Positions 24,755 through 32,796 of a stretch of DNA of 64,000 bases are shown here, in pieces; positions within the stretch are counted from its first letter, which is position 1, and each line of letters opens with the position of its first letter. The notes beneath the pieces were generated by a model, which had not been told where the DNA came from, ran no database searches, and saw nothing but the letters and a program-made list of their open reading frames with translations. The stretch comes from Microcosmobacter mediterraneus (GTDB taxonomy: Bacteria > Bacteroidota > Bacteroidia > Flavobacteriales > Flavobacteriaceae). A program made the position numbers and the translations under genes. The stretch is taken from assembly GCF_031846265.1 (NCBI RefSeq), contig NZ_JAVRIA010000001.1:1-64000 (forward strand). Reading direction: 5' to 3'.

Positions 24755-25312
24755 TTAAAAAATTAACGGAAAAATTAAATGAATCATAGCTAAACCTCCA
24801 GTAAAAAAACCAATAACAGCAATTAAAGAAGGTCTTTGTAAACTACTTAATCCTGTTATTGCATGACCAGAGGTACAACCTCCAGCATAACGTGTTCCAA
24901 AACCAACTAAGAAACCTCCAAGTATTAGTATGGCCAAACCTTTTATAGATTTTAATGCATCTAATCCGTAAAGTTCATCTGGTATTAATGACTTTCCACT
25001 ATTTGCAAAGCCATAATGTTCTAATGATTCTACTGTAGTTGGATTTAATGTAATATTAGTTGGATTAGATAAATAATGATGTGCAATAAACCCACCAATA
25101 ATGGCTCCGAGTACCACAACTAAATTCCAGCGTTGTGCTTTCCAATTGAAATTAAAAAATTCTGTTCTTTTACCTGCTCCACCAATAGCACACATGGTTC
25201 TAAGATTAGAAGACATACCAAAGGTTTTACCAAAGTAAAGTAGTAGGTACATAACCAATGCAATAAGAGGTCCTGAGATGTACCAAGGCCAAGGTTCTAA
25301 AATAAATTCCAT
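24755..25312 (-). CDS. YeeE/YedE-type thiosulfate transporter subunit
   Basis: The first gene of the sulfur operon encodes a 185-residue membrane protein of about five helices. The conserved motif GTRYAGGCTSGHAITGLSSLQ (about residues 140-160) carries the Cys of the YeeE/YedE family, and MCAIGGAG near 42 is a second conserved segment. With the DUF6691 protein 4 bp downstream it should assemble into the equivalent of one TsuA-like thiosulfate channel. No regulator gene (Crp-like or ArsR-like) is adjacent; tRNA-Arg lies upstream on the other strand. Confidence 0.88.
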   Translation of the reverse strand: MEFILEPWPWYISGPLIALVMYLLLYFGKTFGMSSNLRTMCAIGGAGKRTEFFNFNWKAQRWNLVVVLGAIIGGFIAHHYLSNPTNITLNPTTVESLEHYGFANSGKSLIPDELYGLDALKSIKGLAILILGGFLVGFGTRYAGGCTSGHAITGLSSLQRPSLIAVIGFFTGGLAMIHLIFPLIF

Positions 25313-25368
25313 TTTAAGTTAGTTTGAAGAACCTCAAAAATACGGATTTAGAAATTTGGAATAAATAG

Positions 25369-25401
25369 TTTGGTGGTTTTTTAATAAATGCCCTATATTT
25401 G
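25369..25401 (+). promoter_or_regulatory. Promoter of tRNA-Arg
   Basis: A -33 TTTG (25369-25372) and a -7 TATATTTG (25394-25401) are 21 bp apart, and the tRNA begins 14 bp after the box. This is the clearest Bacteroidota-type promoter in the window. Confidence 0.65.
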
Positions 25402-25414
25402 CACCCAATTTTTA

Positions 25415-25488
25415 GGCCATGTGGCGCAACTGAATAGCGCACTTGATTACGGCTCAAGAGGTTGCAGGTTTGAATCCTGCCATGGTCA
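25415..25488 (+). tRNA. tRNA-Arg (anticodon ACG)
   Basis: Acceptor stem GGCCATG/CATGGTC (one G-U), anticodon stem CTTGA/TCAAG around loop TTACGGC giving ACG (read as ICG after deamination), T-arm GCAGGTTTGAATCCTGC, and discriminator A. CCA is not encoded. It reads CGU/CGC/CGA codons. A terminator follows 13 bp later. Confidence 0.95.
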
Positions 25489-25500
25489 CGATTAGACATA

Positions 25501-25533
25501 AAAAGCAAGCTAAATTAACGCTTGCTTTTTTTA
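25501..25533 (+). terminator. Rho-independent terminator of tRNA-Arg
   Basis: AAAGCAAGC and GCTTGCTTT pair around TAAATTAAC and lead into a T-run. Confidence 0.88.
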
Positions 25534-25599
25534 TTTACTTTTTTAAAATTTTTGAATCTCTGTAATAGATATAAAAAGATTTGTTACACGAGATGATTT

Positions 25600-25752
25600 T
25601 TAATCCAAAGCATTTTTAGTTACAAACGTCCGCCAACCAATAATTGCCATCTGTAGTTTGCTGGCTTTGGTTAGATCTAATTGTTTTTTAGAATAACTGG
25701 GAAGAATTACCTTATTAATTTTAGCTAGGATTTTGAAGAATGTTTTTTTCAT
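25600..25752 (-). CDS. 50-residue conserved-looking small basic protein
   Basis: An ATG at 25752 opens 50 codons and a TAA at 25600-25602. The product starts MKKTFFKILAKINKVILPSY, continues with S-K-K-Q-L-D-L-T-K-A-S-K-L-Q-M-A-I-I-G-W-R and ends TKNALD. It is basic, with an amphipathic N-terminal helix and an LPSYSKKQLDLTKASK motif. I recall very similar 50-residue proteins in many Flavobacteriaceae, often mislabelled SsrA-binding protein, though it has no SmpB fold. That recall could not be checked here. It lies alone between the tRNA-Arg terminator and the endonuclease gene. Function unknown. Confidence 0.7.
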   Translation of the reverse strand: MKKTFFKILAKINKVILPSYSKKQLDLTKASKLQMAIIGWRTFVTKNALD

Positions 25753-26274
25753 TTAATAATTAACTACACTATACAAAAATAGTAAAACTTATTCTAGACT
25801 AAATTTTACTGTTTTTGAGTGTAAAGAATATTATTATCCAAGTAATATTCCAATTAATAATTTTGCTAATGTCATCATAACGTTTTGGTTTAATGGGTTA
25901 ATATTTTACTTCGTTTTTTAATTGAGTTTTCAATATATGTCTAGGAGTAACTTTCTACCAAACAAAATGAATTAAAACAATATAATTGCATATTAATTTA
26001 TAAGTAAAAAAGTAGATTGTATTACAGATATTTGTGACTTCTCTTGTTTAAAGTTTTAATATGTAATTTAATAATAGTAATTAAATTATAAAATGTAATA
26101 ATTGAAGGGCGTTTTTTATGCATTTTTTTAAAAGCAAGGAGAAATCTATTTAAAAATGATGCTTTTTTTAGGATTCTATCTTTTATGAGTTGATAACCTG
26201 TTAATTATTACTTTACCATACCTTAACTAAGAATAAGACCAAATTATAGGTATTTTTGTAAAAATTGTAATCAG
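25753..26274. other. Long AT-rich intergenic region
   Basis: About 520 bp without an open frame that I can support on either strand, no tRNA-like or strong hairpin element, and no repeat. It contains the promoters for the small minus-strand gene and the endonuclease gene. A possible leader sequence before 26275 (TTAACTAAGAATAAGACC) has no recognisable box. Confidence 0.5.
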
Positions 26275-28224
26275 ATGAAATTACACCTTATATTATGTTT
26301 CTTTTGCTTTAGTTTAGTTAGCTTTTCTCAAATACTTGTTATTAATGAGATAGACGTAGATACTCCAGGAATAGACGATAAAGAATTTATTGAACTAAAA
26401 TCTGAATCACCAAACTTTGCCTTAGATGGTTATATACTAGTGTTTTTTAATGGTTCTAGTAGTGGTGACGATCGTAGTTATATGACTATAGATTTAGCTG
26501 GATCAGTAACTGATAGTAATGGATTGCTTCTTATAGGAAGTGCTAATGTTATTCCGTTTCCGCAATTTTTAATTTCAGAGAATGTAATTCAGAATGGTGC
26601 AGATGCTATTGGTATATATGAAGCTAGCATTTTTGATTTCCCTGAAGAAACTCTTGCAACGCAAACCAATTTAATTGATGCGCTCGTTTACGATACAAGT
26701 GATAGTGATGATGTTGCTCTCATGAATTTATTAGGTGTCACTGAGCAGATTAATGAAGGATCTAGTAATAACACAAATTCTATTCAACGTAATAATGATG
26801 GAACTTATTTTTCTGGAACACCATCACCAAGACAACTCAATGACGGAAGTGGAATAATTTTTAATGGTGTAACAATTGGTATTACAGAAAATCAATATAA
26901 CGAAGGAGAATCTCTAAATATTACCTTCACTACTAATACCAATGTAACTTCAGATTTAAACTTTACAATTAATTTAGATAATAACGGATTTAATACTACT
27001 GACTACACTGGTAATATTTCGTTAACTATTCCTTCAGGAACTAATACAACAAGTACAATACTTAGTTTAACCGACGATTCTGATGATGAAGGTGATGAGG
27101 TGCTTATTATAAAACTATTAGACTTAGTAGAGCCTATTATTCCTTCAAATAATAATATAGCTGTACGCGTAGTTGATAATGATTTTACAATGGCACCTTG
27201 GGGAAAACCAATAACTCCAACATTTGGATTAGTGCAAAGTACACAGCCAGGAGGTTATTATGATAGCTTGGATGGTTTAGCAGATAGCGAATTAAGACAA
27301 GCATTACAAGATATTATTGCAGACCCAAATACAGTGCGTGCGCAAACTTATAATGATGTAACTGATATTTTGAAGGCAGCTGATCAAAATCCAGAAAACA
27401 GTAATGAAGTTTGGTTAGTATACACTGAACAAGGACGACCTAAGTTAGATTTTCAAACCACTTCTGATAATTCTGGTAAATGGAATAGAGAACATACATA
27501 TCCAAGATCTAGAGGAGGATTTTTTAATATTGAAGAAGATGATGTTGTTGATGGTCCTGATATATTCTGGACTACTAAAGCAGATTCTCTTCGTCATGGA
27601 AATTCAGATGCACACGCGCTTAGAGCTGCTGATGGTGCTGAGAATAGTTTAAGAGGTAATCAGCATTATGGAGAGTATACAGGACCTTCTGGAACACTAG
27701 GTAGCTTTAGAGGTGACGTGGCTCGCAGTGTTTTGTATATGGAAATACGTTACAATGGATTAGAGGTTGTTAATGGGTTTCCTTCAACAAATAACGAACC
27801 TTTAGGCGATTTAGCAACGCTTTTAGATTGGCATAGAAACGATCCTCCAGATGATTTTGAAATGAATAGAAATAATGTGGTTTACACATGGCAGTTAAAT
27901 AGAAATCCATTTATTGATCAGCCAGATTTAGTTGAATATATTTGGGGAACTAATGTTGGGCAGCAATGGGTACAACCATTAAGTGTTGTAGATAATTCAT
28001 TAAATAATGTTCAAATTTTTCCTAATCCAATAGAAAACACCATTACAATTAATGGACTTACCCAAGACACTCAAATTACTATTTTCTCACTTCAAGGTCT
28101 TAAGGTTTACCAATCTAATGTAAATAATAATACTCCTTTTACTGTAGATTTGTTTAGCGGATTATACCTGTTGCAATTGAATGTAAACGATAAAATTTCA
28201 ACTAGAAAGATTATCATTAAATAA
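26275..28224 (+). CDS. Secreted endonuclease I with lamin-tail domain and T9SS tail
   Basis: The 649-residue protein has, in order: a signal peptide (about 1-19, SFSQ), a lamin-tail-like domain (about 20-165, VINEIDVDTPGIDDKEFIEL), a Calx-beta/DUF11-like segment (about 205-305, with DDSDDEGDEVLIIKLLD), an endonuclease I domain (about 330-560) and a type A Por secretion tail (about 575-649, VQIFPNPIENTITING ... KIIIK). The His-Me finger nuclease motif is KWNREHTYPRSRG, followed by HGNSDAHALRAAD and SLRGN. It should cut DNA outside the cell as a nutrient-scavenging nuclease exported by T9SS. A strong terminator follows. Confidence 0.9.
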   Translation: MKLHLILCFFCFSLVSFSQILVINEIDVDTPGIDDKEFIELKSESPNFALDGYILVFFNGSSSGDDRSYMTIDLAGSVTDSNGLLLIGSANVIPFPQFLISENVIQNGADAIGIYEASIFDFPEETLATQTNLIDALVYDTSDSDDVALMNLLGVTEQINEGSSNNTNSIQRNNDGTYFSGTPSPRQLNDGSGIIFNGVTIGITENQYNEGESLNITFTTNTNVTSDLNFTINLDNNGFNTTDYTGNISLTIPSGTNTTSTILSLTDDSDDEGDEVLIIKLLDLVEPIIPSNNNIAVRVVDNDFTMAPWGKPITPTFGLVQSTQPGGYYDSLDGLADSELRQALQDIIADPNTVRAQTYNDVTDILKAADQNPENSNEVWLVYTEQGRPKLDFQTTSDNSGKWNREHTYPRSRGGFFNIEEDDVVDGPDIFWTTKADSLRHGNSDAHALRAADGAENSLRGNQHYGEYTGPSGTLGSFRGDVARSVLYMEIRYNGLEVVNGFPSTNNEPLGDLATLLDWHRNDPPDDFEMNRNNVVYTWQLNRNPFIDQPDLVEYIWGTNVGQQWVQPLSVVDNSLNNVQIFPNPIENTITINGLTQDTQITIFSLQGLKVYQSNVNNNTPFTVDLFSGLYLLQLNVNDKISTRKIIIK

Positions 28225-28247
28225 TAAAATCAATTTAATAACATCTA

Positions 28248-28278
28248 AAAACCCAGAGCCTAAGCTCTGGGTTTTCTA
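28248..28278 (+). terminator. Rho-independent terminator between endonuclease and TonB receptor genes
   Basis: Perfect 12-bp arms AAAACCCAGAGC and GCTCTGGGTTTT enclose CTAA; T-runs on both strands allow bidirectional use by the convergent genes. Confidence 0.9.
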
Positions 28279-28338
28279 ATTTAATAGCTATACATTAACA
28301 CTAACCATCAACTATTATGTTAGCTATTAAATATTTTT

Positions 28339-30819
28339 TTATAGAAATCCTCCACTTCCAGATTTTTCATCATTATCTCTTTGCTTACGAGATTTTGCTC
28401 TGTACTTTCCTCCACCAAATCTGTATGCCAAACCTGCTAAAATAGTTCTGCTCTCCCAATTAAAATCTCCCGATTGTGGAAACGGTCTATCACCATCAAA
28501 TCTAAACTGCATAGTGTTAAAAACATCATTGAAGCTTAAGCTAAAAGTGGCTCTATTATCTTCTAAAAAGTTATATCGCATTCCTAAATTGACAAAAGCG
28601 AAAACATCTTGTGTAAATTGAATTCCTTTATTTCTGCCTCTATATAATCCAAACACTGAGAATGATAAATCTTTATTTACTCTAAAGTTGTTAAACATCC
28701 TTAAGTTCCAAACCACATTTTCTACATTAAATTCTGCACTAGTTACATCATTCTGAGATGTAGGATTAGAAGCATTAGGGCTTAAAACTTCAGAAAAACT
28801 TCTTTGTGTTTGAGAGTACAAATCAAAACTACCGTTAATACTCCACCACTTTGTTGGTCTATAATTAGAACTTATTTCCACTCCATAGGCTGTAGTATTA
28901 TCAAAATTGTCAAATGTGAGTAAAATTCCTACTAATTCAGGTTCGCTTCCTAAAGTACTAGGATCTATAAATACTGCTCTATTAATACCATCTTCTATAA
29001 TTCTGTAAAACACTCCACCAGTAATACTTCCTTTTTCTAGTTGCCTTGTGTAATTGACTTCTAATGAGTTGGTAAATTGTGGTTGTAATTCTTGATTTCC
29101 AAAAGACGAAATAAGTGGTGTATTCCACTCTGGCAGAGGATTTACTTGGCCAACTCCTGGTCTATCTACACGCCTGCTATAACTTAATTGATACGAGTTT
29201 TTTTCAGAAGGATTATAGGTGAAAAATGCAGAAGGATAAACTTGTGTGTAATCATTTTCAAAAGGAATAGCAATAGCTTCATTGGTGTCTGTATTCGTTT
29301 GTAAAGCATCAGCTGTAACATCAACCGTTTCGGCTCTTAAACCTAATTGATAAGACCACTTTTCAAATGTTTTTCCATAAGTAACATAGGCTGAATAAAT
29401 ATTTCTTGAATAATCAAAATCGATTAAACCAGGAAATGGATTTCCAAATTGATCTCTTAAACGTGCATCAGAAAAATACGTAATATCATTATTAAATAAA
29501 CGTGCTTGAAGACCTAATTCTAGTTTAGATTTTTCGGACAAAGGATTGACGTAATCTAGATTTATTGTAGTTCTATCCCGATCTGTTTCGTTGTCTTCAA
29601 TAAAATCGGGTTGTATATTGAAATCATTATCTGTAAATGACTCAGAATCAAAAATATTATAATCCACTTCTAGTTCAATATTGTGTCCTTCTTTATCAAA
29701 ATCGAGTTTATAATTAAAATTATATTGTCCTGATAGGTTTTTATTCTCATTAAATGCGGTTTGATTAATATTACCAATATTATTTGCAAATACCACATTA
29801 GTTCTAGAGTCTGTACCTCCATCAAAAAATGTTTGATTTGTAAATACTGATAATGTGTTTTTATCATTAATATAATAGTCAATTCCAAATTTAGCAAGGT
29901 TAGAAATATTACTAGTTTCACTATTAAAAAATTGAGCAGAATTAATATCTGATCTCAAAAGATTACCATAGTTTTCAACCGTTATGGAGCTATTATTATA
30001 ATTACCATAGAAATTAAGTTTTCCATTTCTGTAGTTCATATCTATAGAACCGTTAAACTGAGGATTATCTTGATAGGCAAGGCTAACATTGGTATTTCCG
30101 TTAAAACCTATTTGTGTATTCTTGTGTAGTATAATATTAATAATTCCGCTTAAACCTTCAGGATTGTATTTAGCAGAAGGGTTGGTAATAAGTTCAATTT
30201 TCTTTATTGAGGTAGAAGGAATTTGCCTCAAAAGTTGCGCAGCAGGAATGTTTGAGAGTTTACCATCTACCATAACTTGTACGTTCTGATTACCTCTTAA
30301 ACTGATTCCACCTGTTTGTTGATCCACGCTTACTGATGGCAAATTGTTCATAATATCACTAGCAGTTGGTCCACTAGTAGTTAAGTCCTTACCAACGTTT
30401 ATAACTTTACGATCTACTTTTTGTTGAATTGTAGACACTTCGGCAACAACGGTAACTTCATCTAAAGCTTCAGCATCTTCTTCAAGATTGATATCACCTA
30501 GTTTTACATTGTAGCTATCTTTTCCTATAACAACATCTCTGGTAATCGTTTTATAGCCAATGTATGTTATGCTAACATTTACTTTGCCTTCAGGTATATC
30601 AACGACCTTAAACTTTCCATCATCATCTGTAATTCCGCCAGTAATAGTTTCTCCAGCAGAATTTAAAATGATAATATTGACGTAAGGTAGAGGTTCATTA
30701 ATTTTTGCATCTATAACACGTCCAGAGATAGATCCATTTTTGATGTTGCTGTCTGCTAATGGTTGTGCAGAAATTAAAGAGCTGAAAAGTAAAGCTGCGA
30801 TTAATGCTATTGTTTTCAT
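28339..30819 (-). CDS. TonB-dependent outer-membrane receptor, carboxypeptidase-regulatory-like type
   Basis: Signal peptide (about 1-18), then a CarboxypepD_reg-like beta-sandwich (about 28-115, SGRVIDAKINEPLPYVNIIILN), then a TonB plug (about 120-225, SDIMNNLPSVSVDQQTGGISLRGNQNVQVMVDG), and a C-terminal beta-barrel of the type called outer membrane beta-barrel family (PF14905-like). The C-terminus KSRKQRDNDEKSGSGGFL is a short polar tail after the barrel. No SusD-like partner is nearby, so this is not a polysaccharide-locus SusC. The ligand could be a metal complex or peptide; unknown. The 100-bp upstream region shows no evident Fur-like box. Confidence 0.9.
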   Translation of the reverse strand: MKTIALIAALLFSSLISAQPLADSNIKNGSISGRVIDAKINEPLPYVNIIILNSAGETITGGITDDDGKFKVVDIPEGKVNVSITYIGYKTITRDVVIGKDSYNVKLGDINLEEDAEALDEVTVVAEVSTIQQKVDRKVINVGKDLTTSGPTASDIMNNLPSVSVDQQTGGISLRGNQNVQVMVDGKLSNIPAAQLLRQIPSTSIKKIELITNPSAKYNPEGLSGIINIILHKNTQIGFNGNTNVSLAYQDNPQFNGSIDMNYRNGKLNFYGNYNNSSITVENYGNLLRSDINSAQFFNSETSNISNLAKFGIDYYINDKNTLSVFTNQTFFDGGTDSRTNVVFANNIGNINQTAFNENKNLSGQYNFNYKLDFDKEGHNIELEVDYNIFDSESFTDNDFNIQPDFIEDNETDRDRTTINLDYVNPLSEKSKLELGLQARLFNNDITYFSDARLRDQFGNPFPGLIDFDYSRNIYSAYVTYGKTFEKWSYQLGLRAETVDVTADALQTNTDTNEAIAIPFENDYTQVYPSAFFTYNPSEKNSYQLSYSRRVDRPGVGQVNPLPEWNTPLISSFGNQELQPQFTNSLEVNYTRQLEKGSITGGVFYRIIEDGINRAVFIDPSTLGSEPELVGILLTFDNFDNTTAYGVEISSNYRPTKWWSINGSFDLYSQTQRSFSEVLSPNASNPTSQNDVTSAEFNVENVVWNLRMFNNFRVNKDLSFSVFGLYRGRNKGIQFTQDVFAFVNLGMRYNFLEDNRATFSLSFNDVFNTMQFRFDGDRPFPQSGDFNWESRTILAGLAYRFGGGKYRAKSRKQRDNDEKSGSGGFL

Positions 30820-30922
30820 TATTTTTTGATTGATTAATTGGTTGTCTAAGGATAGACGACTACTTTTATCTAATGTTACTCATTTTAACACTACTTAACA
30901 TCACTTTAACAAAACACTAAAA

Positions 30923-31285
30923 TTGAAGAAAAAAACCTTAGTAATTGGTGCTTCATTAAACCCAACAAGGTATTCGCACCTTGCCGTAAAACGGCTTATA
31001 GACTTTGGTCATAATGTTGTAGCATTTGGTTTGCGATCAGGTACTATTGAGACTGTTTCTATTGATACTGATCTTAAGGTATATACAGATATTAATACAG
31101 TTACACTTTATGTCGGACCTAAGCACCAAGATGCTTACATGGATTATATTGTAAGTCTTATACCAAAACGTGTCATTTTTAATCCAGGTACAGAAAATCC
31201 TAAATTTTATAAGTTGCTAAAAGAACACGATATTAACTTTGAAGAGGCTTGTACTTTGGTGCTACTTTCTACGAATCAATACTAA
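30923..31285 (+). CDS. CoA-binding domain protein
   Basis: The small 120-residue Rossmann-fold protein resembles the YccU/CoA-binding family. The nucleotide loop is VIGASLNPTRYSHLAVKRL, and GPKHQDAYMDYI and FNPGTENPKFYKLLKEH are further conserved parts. It starts at TTG 30923 (MKKKTLVIGAS); no ATG fits. Its last 24 bases overlap the end of the convergent symporter gene, so the two transcripts must overlap. Function beyond CoA or nucleotide binding is not known. Confidence 0.85.
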   Translation: MKKKTLVIGASLNPTRYSHLAVKRLIDFGHNVVAFGLRSGTIETVSIDTDLKVYTDINTVTLYVGPKHQDAYMDYIVSLIPKRVIFNPGTENPKFYKLLKEHDINFEEACTLVLLSTNQY

Positions 31286-32719
31286 ACCAATAAAAGTTAA
31301 AAGGCCATTAATTGGGAGTAATTCATAACCAACTTTATAACCATTTAAATATTCAGGTGGAATATTTGCAATCAAGGCTGTAATAATTACAGAGACAAGT
31401 GTAACAATCCAAACATAATTATCTTTAATTGGATATTTTGTAAATATGCCAAAGGCAAACAATCCTAGAAGTGGACCATAAGTATATCCAGCAACAGTAA
31501 GCAAGCTGTCTATGACATTTCGGTCTAAGACATGTTTAAAAATAATAATAACCACAACTAACAATAAACTCATTCCTATATGAACACGTTTACGTAAGGT
31601 TTTTTGAGTGTTACTTGGCTTCTTATCAATATCTAAAAAATCTACGCAATATGATGTAGTTAAAGAAGTAAGTGCACTGTCTGCACTGCTGTAAGCTGCT
31701 GCAACAAGACCTAACATAAAGGTTATGGCAACAGTAATTCCTAAACCACTATTAAGTGCAATTTCAGGAAAGAGTAAATCCGTTTTAGGTTTACCATCCA
31801 TTAATGGTGTAGCAATATTAAATTTTTCAGCATAAATAAATAATAAGGCGCCTAAAAGCAAAAAGATGAAATTAACAACAACTAATACTAAGCTAAACGA
31901 AACCATGTTTTTTTGAGCGTCTTTTAAAGATCTACAAGTTAAATTCTTTTGCATCATATCTTGGTCTAAACCAGTCATACAAACAGCAATAAAAAGGCCA
32001 CCAATAAAGGACTTAATAAAATGATTTTTTTCTAGGAAACTATCTGTGAAAATCATTTGGTTATAACTCTTTAACTCCTCAGAGGATAAAAATTCATTAA
32101 AACTCCAACCTAACTTATCATTAATAAAGTATATGGATAATCCAACAGCAACCAACATAAATAAGGTTTGTAACGTATCTGTCCAAACAATGGTTTTAAT
32201 ACCACCTTTAAAGGTGTAAATCCAGATGAGAAGAATTGAGAGTATAACAGTGACCTCAAATGGTATATTCCAAGCATTGAATACAAATTGTTGCAATACT
32301 ATGGCAACTAAGAACAACCTAAATGAAGCACCAAGAACACGAGAAATAAAGAAGAAGAAAGCTCCAGTTTTATGACTTACGCTACCAAAACGTTGCAGCA
32401 AATATTCATAGATTGAGGTGACGTTAAGTTTGTAATAGATAGGCATTAAAACGTAAGCAATAATAAAATAACCAATTAAATAGCCAAATACTACCTGCAT
32501 ATAACTAAAACTCGCACCTTCTACCCATCCAGGAACCGAAATAAAAGTAACACCAGAAAGTGAAGCGCCTATCATCCCAAAAGCGACAACATACCAAGGT
32601 GCAGATTTGTTGGCTTTAAAAAAGGCATCATTTGTGTCTTCTTTACCAGTAAAATAAGAGATAAGAACTAGTATACCAAAATATCCAGCAATTAGTAATA
32701 GTATCATTAAAGGCGTCAT
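31262..32719 (-). CDS. Sodium:solute symporter (SSS family)
   Basis: The 485-residue, roughly 13-helix secondary transporter has the LeuT-like SSS signature: YFTGKEDTNDAFFKANKSAPWYVVAFGMIGASLSGVTF at the N-terminus, Na+-site residues around GLVAAAYSSADSALTSLTTSY (about 340-360), and a conserved TFISVPGW. Solutes in this family include sugars, amino acids, sialic acid and iodide; none can be assigned. Two other flavobacterial symporter features, an N-acetylneuraminate locus or a sugar-kinase neighbour, are absent. It is convergent with the CoA-binding gene and divergent from the BNR-repeat gene. Confidence 0.9.
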   Translation of the reverse strand: MTPLMILLLIAGYFGILVLISYFTGKEDTNDAFFKANKSAPWYVVAFGMIGASLSGVTFISVPGWVEGASFSYMQVVFGYLIGYFIIAYVLMPIYYKLNVTSIYEYLLQRFGSVSHKTGAFFFFISRVLGASFRLFLVAIVLQQFVFNAWNIPFEVTVILSILLIWIYTFKGGIKTIVWTDTLQTLFMLVAVGLSIYFINDKLGWSFNEFLSSEELKSYNQMIFTDSFLEKNHFIKSFIGGLFIAVCMTGLDQDMMQKNLTCRSLKDAQKNMVSFSLVLVVVNFIFLLLGALLFIYAEKFNIATPLMDGKPKTDLLFPEIALNSGLGITVAITFMLGLVAAAYSSADSALTSLTTSYCVDFLDIDKKPSNTQKTLRKRVHIGMSLLLVVVIIIFKHVLDRNVIDSLLTVAGYTYGPLLGLFAFGIFTKYPIKDNYVWIVTLVSVIITALIANIPPEYLNGYKVGYELLPINGLLTFIGLVLIRRK

Positions 32720-32796
32720 GCTTTTAAGCGAATTTTAAGATTTAAGCTGAAAGTAGTATTTTTGGTAATGTTAAGAAAGAAAAAGAAAAATAAATT

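Noticed and set aside
25314..25508. Minus-strand frame of 64 codons opposite tRNA-Arg
   Set aside because: The product (NRDHGRIQTCNLLSRN-like) is the familiar translation of an antisense tRNA and has no independent support.
25753..26274. Further small genes in the long AT-rich gap
   Set aside because: No frame with a reasonable start, composition and length could be found.
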